This document shows positions 1-12,300 of a stretch of 64,000 bases of DNA, piece after piece. The stretch's first letter is position 1; every line of letters starts with the position of its first letter. Source of the stretch: Chaenocephalus aceratus (Eukaryota > Chordata > Actinopteri > Perciformes > Channichthyidae). The DNA lies in NCBI GenBank assembly GCA_023974075.1, contig CM043787.1, positions 38,391,287-38,455,286 on the forward strand, in the 5' to 3' direction. The notes beneath the pieces are model-generated. The model was given only the letters and a program-made list of their open reading frames with translations. It did not search any database and was not told the DNA's origin. Both the position numbers and the translations under genes were made by a program.

Positions 1-394
1 ACATCAAGTAAAAATGTCATGACCTACAGCAGGTGCCATCCAAAGAAGCACTGTGCATGGAGCTTATTTGCAACCTTTAAATATACTCGTATATCTCCTA
101 TGTCTCATGTAATTGATCTGCAAAGGGTTTTCTGCTGTCAATATACTGTATCCAAAAAGTCTAATTTTAAATCAGAAAGAAATGGCTACATAGACAAAGG
201 AAACCGTGCAACGTTGACTCTAGGGGAAATTGGTAATTTAATGTACTGTATTATGAGAGTTGTGAATATTTGAGAGCTAACAATTCAGCTCGTGTAGTGA
301 TGGCGAGTCATTGATCCCCTCACTGACAGCCAATAAAAACCCCTGCCAGCCCATGTGAGTGACAGTCAGTCTTATCAGTCCGCAGGTTGGCTTT
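1..394. other. Region downstream of ddx21 stop codon
   Basis: No gene is seen. This should hold ddx21 3' untranslated sequence on the minus strand. No canonical AATAAA is visible on that strand here; a weaker ATTAAA (plus-strand tttaat near 236) is the only candidate, so the transcript may extend beyond the window. Confidence 0.4.
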
Positions 395-3300
395 TCAATA
401 ATCAAAAGCTTCACTGAAGTCACGTTTGTGTGTTCCTCTGGCGCTGCTAAAGCCCCCACCGCCGCCGCTCCTGAAGCCACCGCCTCGGCCGCCGCCTCCC
501 CCGAAGCCCCGCCCCCTTCCGCCTCTAAAGCCTCCTCCTCCTCGGTTACCGCCGCCGTACCCTCTATCGCCACGGTTATTCATCTGCTTCTCCTCCAAAT
601 CTGGGAGCTCTACGGCTATAGTCAGTTGCCAACGACGACCATCCTTCCAGCCATCCTGATACAAGGTAAAGTAAAAAGCAGGATGTTAGTCAACTTCAGC
701 AAGAAACACTGTCAATAATTCCGATGAAATAATTACATTAACCTTTTTTTTATACAATACAATTGAGCTCTGAAGCGCCACAACTTCCATATATTTATAA
801 TACACTGTTCTTCTGTTCATTTCACATATGTCCTTATCTATATAACAATATTAAATATTAAAGGTGGGGTAGGTCATTTTGGAGAAACCAGCTCGAGTGC
901 GCTAGAATTTGAAAATACACAGCCGGAAAAAATCTGCCTCTTCCTTACAGAGCCCCTCCTCCAACACACATGAGCGCGCACATGACCAATGAGGGCACGA
1001 GATAAGTTTGTGCACAGATGGAAGGCTGACAGGCAGGTAGGCCATCCAGTTATTTTAGCCGGGCCGGCTCAGATGATTGGTCGTGCTTTTTACAGTACCA
1101 CGGCATCCACAGATGACATTTTTTAATTGATTTTTTGTCAAAGCACTTAAGATATTCATTGCTATCGGGATGTTAAGAGCATTCCATGGAATATAACTAA
1201 AAGTGTATCTCGAGCCGGTTTCTCAAACTTACCTACCCCACCTTTAACTGTAATGTGTAGTACGTAATTCTACACTATTTTATGAGTATATATTTTTCTT
1301 ATTCCTACAACTTACTTGCGCCATTATGTCTATTGCAATACTTTATTTATAGTTTTTTTTGTAAATCTTTATCTATTGTTTAACGAGCCTGGGACTTTAA
1401 TGTTTATTGCCAAAACTCCACTGTAGTTATAGTGGATATGACATAAAGCATATGAATCTTTGCAGTACGCATGTACATTTGAGCGGATAAATATTGAGCT
1501 ACATTAAATCATCTAGTTTGATGCATATCTATTATTCATATTTTCCCATGGACTATTTGTCTTTACCAATTCAATCTAGAATACACTATAAACAGTCCAG
1601 TGCACATATTGAACAGGGGAGTTTTCACAGTTGTTCTCACCTGCATCTCCTTGACTTTGTCAGCTGGGATATCAAAACAAACTCCCTGTAATAAACAAAA
1701 TAAAAGACAAACAACAGGCATTACAAATGTACTCTTTGATAACGTATATTTTTCTGTTTACATGCTGAGAATAAAATGTTGAAGACACATAAAACATACT
1801 CTTCCTAGTACAGGGATTTTTCAAACCGCTATCTTCATTTCGAGGCAGCATCGGAAAATCTGACAATTCTCAATAGCTTCCAAACATTGTGATCCGGAAT
1901 TTAAAAATACGTATGCAACAAATACAGTCTTTAATTCTTATATGAGCCACATATTTGTGTGTTTACATACCAGTTTGCCTTTGAGGAAGGTCATTCCTCG
2001 TACGTGTTGCTCGAAATTCTCCCCAAGCTGTTCTTTGATGCTTTTCCAGGCGTAACCGAGATTATGCATCTCCTGAGAACAAACCATCTGCATAGTGGCA
2101 AAACCCTGAAAAAACAACAAATGAAAACTCAGCGCAAGTTCAATCAGGAAGACCAAGCTCTTCACTCATATTACATGTCATTTCAATTCTCTCTCCTCCC
2201 TCATTAAGTGATCGGGGGCGTCGCTCCTCTCTCCATTCTCACAAACCTATCGCTACACCCGCTAATCCCTTTAAAATCTGCTCTTCCCTCTCGTCAGCTG
2301 TCATTTTCAGGTGGCAACCCTCCTCCACCCCTTTCGCCTCCTGTCTCCTACAGAGCCAAGTTAAACCTTCTCCCTTCAGACCGGTCCCACCTTCTTATCA
2401 CCACCACCAGTGTCTAGACCAGACCTGGGCATTGTACGGCCCGCGGGATGATTCTGACCGGCCCGCGAAAGATTACATGATAATTAGAAAATAAAACATA
2501 TTTTCTAATTATCTTATGGGTGGACTAAAACCGCATTGCTTTTATTTTGAAGCCCATTTATTCTCACAGTGCACGCAATCGTGCACGTCAACTGTGCACG
2601 TGAAATGCGTGTCTACCTTCCTTGTCACCCCTGAAAAATGCGAAAATGTCGGCTCATGCCAAAAAGAGGAAAGTGGATGCCGAAAGCAGAACTTTCAAAC
2701 AAATGTGGACTACTAATTTTTTCTTTACTGAAGTCAAGGGTAAACCTGTGTGTTTGGTTTGTGGGGAGCATGTCGCCGTGTTTAAAGAGTACAATTTGAA
2801 ACGGCATTACGAGACGAAACATGCCGCGAAATACAAAAACTTGACTGATGCCGAACGAGCGCGGACATCAACTGATTTACTAGCAAAGCTAGAAAAAACC
2901 AGCTTTGTGATAGCCCACAAAATCTCCCAGAACAGTAAGCCATTCTCGGAGGGGGAGTTTGTGAAAGAGTGCATGGTCGAGTCTGCAGCACTGCTATGCC
3001 CAGAGAAAAAAGAAGTGTTTGAAAACATCCCGCTGTCCCACCACACCGTGACGAGAAGTGTGGAGGACATCGCAGAAAATCTGGAGTTTCAGCTGCAAAG
3101 TGAAGTGGGAAGCTTCGACTTTTTTTCTTTGGCTTTGGATGAGAGCTGTGACGTCCGTGACACAGCCCAGCTGCTCATATTTCTCCGGGGGATAACGCGA
3201 CTTCAAGCTTACGGAGGAGCTGGCAGCAATGCGGCCAATGAAAGGAACCACAACGGGGAGTGATCTGTTCACCGAGGTAAACGATGTCCGAATTTGACAG

Positions 3301-6300
3301 GGAAAAATGTTGGGCTTTTGAAAAGAATGCAAGATAAAGTGAGTGAACTCAACGCAGAGCAGAAATTGGTGTTTATACATTGTATTATTCATCAACAAGC
3401 GTTGTGCAAGTCAGTGCTAAAACTTAGCCATGTGGTTGATGTTGTTACAACAGTTCATTTCATCAGAGCGCGAGCATTAAATCACAGGCAGTTTGTTTCA
3501 CTATTGGAGGAGCAAGAGAGCGAACATGGTGATGTCAGGTACCACACAGCTCTCAGATGGCCCAGCCTGGGCAAAGTGCTAAAAAGGTTTTGGGTTCTGA
3601 AATCAGAGATAAAAGAGTTTTGTGAGATGAAAGGCAAAACCATCCCAGAGCTGTCTGATAAGGACTGGATGGCAGATTCAACATTTGCTGTTGATGTGAC
3701 TCCAATGATGAATGCACTGAACACACAACTGCAGGGCAAGGGCCTTTTTGCTCCTGAAATGCATAGCCATGTGAAAGCCTTCATGACAAAGTTGCAATTA
3801 ATTTCAAGGTAACTAGGCAGCAACAATCTCGAACACATGAAAACCCTGAAAGAAGTCAAACCATCAGCTGATCACCGGCACTCATCCATGTTAGGAGCAC
3901 TGCATGATGAATTTTCAAGGCGTTTTCAAGATTTCAAAAAGGTTGAGGATGAAATGCAGCTGGTTTCCTCTCCCTTTACCTGCAGTGTTGATAGTGCACC
4001 CACTGAGGTTCAGCTTGAACTCATTGACCTGCAGTCTGATTCACTACTGAAAGAGCACTTTAAGTCAGCATCACTGCTAGAGTTCTACTCTGCTCTCAAG
4101 GAGGAGAACTTTTCCAAACATGAGGAGACATGCTCAGAAGATGTTGGTTCTCTTTGGATCCACCTACACATGTGAACAGACATTCTCAGTCATGAAGTTT
4201 ACCAAATCCAGGTACAGATCCTCTCTCACTGATGAACATCTGTCAGCTGTGCTTCGCATCTCCACCTCAGACATTCAACCTGACTTTGATGGACTTGTTA
4301 AAGCTCAACAGAGACTGGATTTCTCACACTGAATGAAAAAAAAGAACTGAAGAACACTAAAATGTGGAAATATAACAAGTGAAATGGGACACTTGATTAT
4401 TTATTTTTTTGCGCAGTTCTGAAAACATTAAATGTTTAATATAGGCATGTAAAAAGGCTACAAAACTGGGACACTTTTCTTTACACAGTTCAGTGATATG
4501 TCTTGTTTATTTTGGCTACAAAGATGATGTGATGTCTTTAGAAAGCTAAGAAAATCCATGTTTCAATAGTATATGAAACTCAAAAGGCCCTTTGTTATTG
4601 ATGTTACTGAAATTCTATTTGAATAAATGATATTTATGAAAGCTAACCTCACCTTTTAATTGCCAAATAATAACATACACTCTTACCAGCGGTCAAAACA
4701 ATGCCATTTACTGCTTTCTATATAGAAATAAAATGTATATTATGCATAATTGAGTTCGGCATTTTGGCCCGGCCCTCCAAAATATTTTCAGTTGCTCATT
4801 TGGCCCCCTGGGAAAAATAATTGCCCACCCCTGGTCTAGACCCCGGGGGGTTTCATCGGAGCGGTTCTTCCCCCTCCTGAATGATTATCCTGCAAACTGG
4901 GGCCTAATCGTCAAACGTTGATGTATTCCATACATCAACGTCTCTCCTGATTGAATTGGGGTTAGACAGCACGTAGAAAGCATAAATAATTTATGACAGA
5001 TTCTAAGTTGAGGACAAGCTCAACATTTTTAAGTCTGAAATAACATGTAATGGGAGTGTGAAAGCGCTGCTGCAGTCTGAATCATCCTGCTGTTCTAGGA
5101 AATCCTGTGCAGGGTAGAGATGCTGCAGTACTTTTTCAGTTTACACGTCAATCCTTTAAAAATATGCGTTGTCTGGCAATGTTTTCAATGCGAGCAGTGG
5201 CTGCTGTAAGGGCTGCAAGATATATGGTGTCGTGACGATAATCGCGATATGCGCAATACTCACATCGCGTGAGATTCTTTTAATCTTTTATTTTTTAGGA
5301 CTTGCGATATTAAGTAGGCAAATTAACTCAAACACGTCATGTTACAATTATTTTGCTGCTTGCTACAAAACGAAAACTTGCGCAGCTCTCATGTCAGGGG
5401 TACTTGAGTGAGTGACGTGCAGGCTCTGCATGCACAGCAAACCACCAATCACAATCAAATCTCCAAAGCAAACGGACGGTGATTAAAGGTAAAAACACTG
5501 AATAAAGTAGATTCATGTGTTTCTCCAGGGCGGTTCGGCGCTGCTAACCGAGCTAGCTCAGCTTGTTGCTCTGAAAACTTAAGATCCAGACGTCCGTGAC
5601 TAAAATCCTTCATCCGGTTAAATATAGTAAAAAAACAAACAATTGTATAGCATTGAAGTTCAAGAAAGGATGGTTTGCGGGAAATAAAAACGTTTTTTTC
5701 TTCAATTCCTGTATGTTTTCATATCGCAAAATATATATATCGCACGGGGAAACAAAATCGCAATGTCAGTTTTTTTCCAATATCTTAACAGGTCTAGATT
5801 TGTTACCTTACTTCATGGTAAAGCTTTAGATGTGTAGGTCGTTTAAGGTGAGAAGAAAACCAAACTTACAGCATCAGAGTTTAGCAGTGACCGCTGCTCT
5901 AGATTTGTGGCTCCAGAAATGTGAGCCAGAGCAGCAGCTAGTGCATCGACGGCTCCTCTCTCCTCGATCAGCTTCTCCGCCGACGCTTTGAAGTACCCGA
6001 TGGCTGTAACTGGGACCGAGTCCAGAAGCCTGGACACGATACAGAAACAAACTTAGAACTATCCAATGATTAAGATTTGTTTAAAGTCTATGTAAGCATT
6101 GTAAGTTTCCCAAATCCTGATAGAAGTCAGTATTATTAACCAAACGTCATGGCTTGCAAAGTCTAAAGTTTCAAATAGTAATCACAGAATTACAGAAGTT
6201 TTAAACTTCTATGTGTATACGGTTGCACTGGGCTCTCACACAGTCACACTACAGAATGACTTACTTGACGGCATCCTTGCTTGATGACTTGATGATCTCG

Positions 6301-9300
6301 TTGGCAGTGGGAACGCCGACTCTTTTGAATGTGATACCCTGGAATAATACAAAATAAAAAAGGTTGATACTTAATCTAAAAACATCTGAAGTACAGATTG
6401 CATAGAATATCTGAATATCTTTGTCTACAAAATGTGCACACTGTTTTCAAAAACAGCATCCTCCTCAACGCTTGCTTCTCTAATAAAAAAACCTATCCCT
6501 TCTTTTATATCTTCTCTACTTTCCCCCCTTTCTTCTATGTTACACATCCATCCCCAAAAGATGTAATTGAACGCATTGTTTTTGAAACATTTCAGAACCA
6601 CCAAAACCCTTCACTCTCATGCCATTCTTGTCTTTTACTTTTTTTTTTTTAAAAGACACTTACTGCTTTGTTTTCCACGTAGCGCAGCTGGTCCTCCTCT
6701 TTCCTCTGGTAGAAACAGATACAGACTCCGGTCATGCCCGCTCGGCCCGTACGTCCTGAACGGTGGATGTACGACTCCACATCCTAACCACCACAGAGAG
6801 AAACACTTTCAGAACTGGTAAAGGAGGCAGCCGTTAATGATTCATATTTTATGCAACACCATTAATAAGAAAGTGTGTTGTTAACATTAAGGCGGCAAGG
6901 GATATTTTTTTATTAACAAAACAATGTCAACTTTTTGCATTACATTTGATTTTATTATATGTTGCATTGTTGGAGGGCTCAGGTCAGAAGAATTTGATTG
7001 CCATTTCTACACTGTAACTTTGTGCATATGACAATAAAACCTTTGAATCAACTTGCATGATAAAAACATTGCAAAAGAGTGAAAATCTGTACTTGGGAAT
7101 GTTTTGATGTTTTTTTGAGTATCGATTAAAATCTGCACCCTAAAACGTTGTACCTTTTGTGTTCAGTTCAAATGATCAATTAAAAACAACATTGTAAATA
7201 ACGTCCCCAATAAAACAAGAAATGTGTTATATGCTGTGAAACTCTTGTAAATATCACACCTTGGGTGGAGAACACTGGATCACCAGGTCGATTTCAGGGA
7301 TGTCCAATCCACGGGCTGCAACGTTGGTAGCAACCAGAACCTCAAAAACGCCATTTCTGAACCCCTTCAGCGTGATCTCCCTCTGTTTCTGAGGAATATC
7401 CCCGTGGAGGGCCTGGCAACTCTGATCACAAAATAAAATAAGAAATGAAGCACTACACATTTGCTTGCTTATTCATAGTGGTAATTGCTGAATTGACACA
7501 TCAAAGACTCAAAAATATAAGAAGAAAGGGATAAACAGTAGGCAGATAAACAAATGAATGAAAAGTGTTTTGAATGAATTTGACTTTTCAAAAACTGTTC
7601 TGTGGCCCGTATAAGCATTTCAGTGCCCGTGTCTACCTGTTTGATGGATGCATCCAAGGAGTATTCGTTGGCATCTTTCTTTGTCTCACAGAACAAGATG
7701 GTTTTGCCATGGGTGCCGCTGTAAACCTGGATCACATCACCGATCACGGCTGCTCGCTGAGACCAGTGGCACGCTATGGCCAGATGCTACAGAGGAAAGG
7801 ACACGGGAAGAAAAAAGGAGTGAAAGAAGGGAGGAAGAAGAGATAAATATAAATCATATTTGTTGAGTTGATAAGAAATACAGCAATCTTATCTGCAAAT
7901 TAACTTTCATGGATAAAAGAATAATTAACAGTTTTAATTAGGGCTGGGACTTTAACGCGTTAATTAAGATTAATTAATTACACAAAAATTAACGCGTTAA
8001 AAAAATTAACGCATTTTAATCGCACTTATTTTTGCACAGCGGAACGTTTCTCACTGGATGAGTTTCAGGCGTACCGATTATACTGGAGCACCAACTAACG
8101 TTCATGACTTCAGCATGGGACTTCAAACAACAACAAACCACGGTGATCAATAGTCAAACATGAACGAACAAGCTGATGAGACCGCTTTGGTCGGCCCCGT
8201 GGATGGGACATTTTGTTTTAAAAAACGGACAGATGGAAGCGTCGACAAGAGCACGGTTGTGTGCAAATTATGCAAAAAATAATTTGCACATCAAGCCTAA
8301 AGTATCACCTACATGCAAAGCATGTAGCAGCTAGCGTGGACGTTAGCCCGACTCCGAGTGCAAGGAACCACACCCTGACCCAACCCACACTCAACCAGAT
8401 GACTGGTTTCAGGGCCAGGATAAGTAAGTCCACGTCTGAGAAAATAACCAACTCACTGGATTCTGGGCTCGACATTAAGGACTGCCCGATGGCCCGGGGC
8501 CATCTAGTATTTAGCTCGGGCAATGAAGCCTCACCTGCTGGTTGCCCGATCGGGCAATCTATTATGCCAGTATCAGCTCGCGGATCCAGTAATGAGTGAC
8601 CCGACAGTAAAACTAAACATATCTATAACTAGTTTAGGTAGTTTGAGAGGTAATTAAAATAACTAGGTGTGATAACCTGAAGTGTGTGTTTTGTTCCGCT
8701 CACCGCTGCATGTGGTTATGCAGAGCTGCGTGTCGAGTCTCGACCCGTCAGCAGCAGCTGATCTCTCTCTCTCTCCCGTCAGATTAGACTTCACTCGCGT
8801 TTATGTCCATATCGATCAGATCCAGCTAGTTCTAGCTAATGATATGACTACCTGCTTATTAAAAGACAACTACACAATAAGTGTCGCTATGCAACTGGAT
8901 GAGGCCACAAAGTATAGCGCAGCATTATGCATTTGATTACATGCCCACCGGAACCCTGAGGCATTACCAACAGATCAACGCACAATCAACCCATCCAGGA
9001 CATCTCTTTCTCCACATGAAGTGTTAGACATTAGAGTTGACTATTCTTGTCTGTCACATACTCTTCTTGTCTGTCACATAAGTGGCGCAACTGAAGCGGT
9101 ATTGCTCTAAAAGGGAAATTATTTTGACCGAAGATATTTAGATTTGCCGGCTAACGGGAACTCTGACGTGTGCTTCGCGGATGCGCTCGGCTCCTCTCGA
9201 CTGCTGCTCGGGTCTGCTCGGTCAGCTTCCGGAGGAGGCATTCGTTCGACCAATTTACAGTAGTTAACATTACAAACATTTTTAACAGGGGCCATAATAG

Positions 9301-12300
9301 TGTAAATAATGTTTGTTTTGGCAGTTATAACTGAACGTAATGTTTTCTACTTTTTTCCATCTGGGAAGGCATTTGCCTTCATCAGATGGAAAGTGTCTTG
9401 ACCAACAACTTAAGTATTTCTTATAGCTATGCAGGGCATGCAAGCGAGCAAACACAAACAAGAACAAACAAACAAGTGAAATGAAGAATAAAATTGAAAT
9501 TGTACATATAATATTGTGGTGGTTCATCTTATAATTCAGTCTAGAGAATGCACCAGACAGCATCTAAGACCTGCAAAAATCGAAATGTTCTAGGGGGACG
9601 GAGGCCCCCCAAACCCTTCGTGCCATTTCGTCCGCATGCATTTTTCAGGGCAATCTCTATTGGGCTCAGGGCCATCTGTAAATTAGCTTAGATGGCCCAC
9701 AGGGCCATCTCCCAAAATCCTTAATGTCATGCACTTGGACTGTAGACCACTTGGAGTAAAATCCATGTGAAAATTGCTTCTCACTGTTCTCAGGTCAAAT
9801 ATGTATATTTGATTAAAAATGCGATTAATTTCAATTAATTAATTACAAAGCTATGGAAGCCCATTTCCGCCACTTGAAAAAAATAAAATCCCCATGAAAA
9901 GTCATAATTATGAGATGAAAAAGTCGAAATAATGAGATAAAAAGTCATAATAATGAGATAAGAAAGTCGAAATTATGAGATAAAAAGTCATAATAATGAG
10001 ATAAAAAGTCATAATTATGAGATAAGAATTGCGCATGCGCTGCAGTGGCGCTGTCTTTAAAGGTCCCTTCATCACCTTGCTGCTCTCCACCATGCAAACG
10101 GCATCTATCTAGTCCTAAATAAGGTAACTATTACAGGTGACTTTTGTAAATGTTAGATGTTACATATAGCCTATATTGCAGCTAAACTACAATGCAATGC
10201 AGTTCATAGCTTTGACATTACCTGCTAATGCCTATAGTTTTGTGGTAACGTTCACGCCACTAATGACAATAGTGTAGGCATACTGCTGCTGTGAGTTGCT
10301 CTAACTCTAACCCGTGAACGTTACCACAAAACTATAGGCATATATATTATATATATAACAGGTAATGTCAAAGCTATAAACTGCATTGTTGTAGTTTAGC
10401 TGCAATATAGGCTATATGTAACATCTAACATTTACAAAAGTCACCTGTAATAGTTACCTTATTTAGGACTAGATGCCGTTTGCATGGTGGAGAGCAGCAA
10501 GGTGATGAAGGGACCTTTGAAGACAGCGCCACTGCAGCGCATGCGCACTTCTTATCTCATAATTATGACTTTTTATCTCATTATTATGACTTTTATCTCA
10601 TTATGACTTTTATCTCATAATGACTTTTTATCTCATTATTTCGACTTTTTATCTCATAATTATGACTTTTTATCTCATTATTTCGACTTTCTTATCTCAT
10701 AATTATGACTTTTCATGGGGATTTTATTTTTTTCAAGTGGCGGAAATGGGCTTCCATACAAAGCCTCTAATTAATTAGATTAATTTTTTTAATCGAGTCC
10801 CGGCTCTAGTTTTAATTAATATGACCATCTCTGCTTACACGCATCTTTACAAGAACTGAGACTAAGAATTAAGGATGCTTTACCGCTTGCTATATTGCAC
10901 CTCAGCCAGCTTCACACACTTACCTCTACAGTTGTGGCGGCTTTCTGTGTGCTCTTGCCGATCAAATCCACATGTTTGCATTCTGGTCTCATGTATTTCT
11001 TGGCAACCTGGTATACCCAGGCGGGGCAGGTGGCCGAAAAGAGAAGAGTCTGGGGGTTGGAGGGGGAGTCTGGAGAGGAGCACACACACTCAGGTTTTTA
11101 CTAACTTTACATACAAACTTTAACGAATTTGTTATCTACTTTAACATATATGATACACAAATCCAAATTGTAACACTCCTTATACACGAGGGCTGAATAA
11201 TGGATAAGGCTTTTAATAGAAATTACAGCATAGACGAGTGCAAAAACCAAATTGCAGGAGGCAAGTTATCTTATAAAGATTTGACTAAATGTTATCAAAA
11301 TAATATCTTGCAAAATAATTGTAATGTGTTTTTTCCTTATCATTGAGGCCTATACACATATATGAATATTAACACTCATTGAAAAACATTCACAGATTTA
11401 CTTTACCTTTCTCATATGATGAAGACAAAATTTCTTCAACCTGTTCAGTAAAACCCATGTCCAACATCTGGTCCACTTCATCGAGAACAACGTGTTTCAG
11501 TTTGGAGAGGTCCAGTTTTTGGTTCTGGAGATGGTCTTTGATGCGACCAGGGGTGCCAATCAAAATATCGATACCATTACGTATTGCTTCAACTAGACGG
11601 GAAGAGAGTAGAGGAGAAATTATTATTTTGATATGTGACAACCCAGAAACCTCCCTAAAACAAACAAAGAGATGAGCTGCTGTTTACAAGGCACAGTTGG
11701 CCATTTTCCATCAAATAAAAATGAAACGCCAAAAGTTTTTTATAACATTAAAACATAAAGAAAATGTATAGTTGATTTCATGTTTTTGACTGTCGGTTTT
11801 CCGAATTAATTCGTTTATGAACAAGACTTACTCTGTGGATTGTACGAGCTGCCTCCATAGAAACAGGTGAGAGAAAGTCTCTTGGTGACGTCTTTGAAGT
11901 CCTTAGCAACCTGGATAGCGAGCTCTCTGGTTGGAGTTAACACCAGGACCTACAGAGTGACAAAAAAAGAGTTTCGGTTATAGACAACACACATGAAATA
12001 GCATTGGTTGAGGTGTTTAGTGATGGGTGTACTAGTGTTTGTACCTTGGGCGCCCGGCCTCTGGCAGAATCCACTGGGTCTCTCTGGAGCTTCTCCACCA
12101 AAGGGACGGCAAACGAGAAAGTCTTTCCTGTTCCTGTTCGGGCTTGGGCAATTACGTCCTCTCCATCAAAGACAGAATCAAATGTTTTTGATTGAATGTC
12201 AAACAGGTAGGTGACACCCCGAGCTGAGGAAAGGATAGAAAGAGGTCACAGAGAGGGAGAAAAGCAGGAGACATGTTAATTTGATATTTTAGTACAATTT

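Larger units (their letters stand above)
7939..10808 (+). mobile_element. hAT transposon of the ZBED/Ac type carrying two younger insertions
   Basis: The element is flanked by the 8-bp duplication GTTTTAAT (7931-7938 and 10809-10816). The ends are related inverted repeats: TAGGGCTGGGACTTTAACGC on the left and TAGAGCCGGGACTCGATTAA read inward from the right. Its own sequence is interrupted by a 1.26-kb element (8471-9728) and a 0.9-kb foldback (9853-10757). What remains is an internally deleted copy with a short piece of transposase. It lies in ddx21 intron 8. Confidence 0.85.

Noticed and set aside
277..718. Overlapping Ala-, Pro- and Gly-rich frames at the end of ddx21
   Set aside because: They are other-frame readings of the GC-rich RGG-tail exon (655-395, minus strand).
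4916..4940. Palindrome CGTTGATGTAT with its inverse around TCC
   Set aside because: Only 11-bp arms in repeat-like DNA; such matches occur by chance and no function can be argued.
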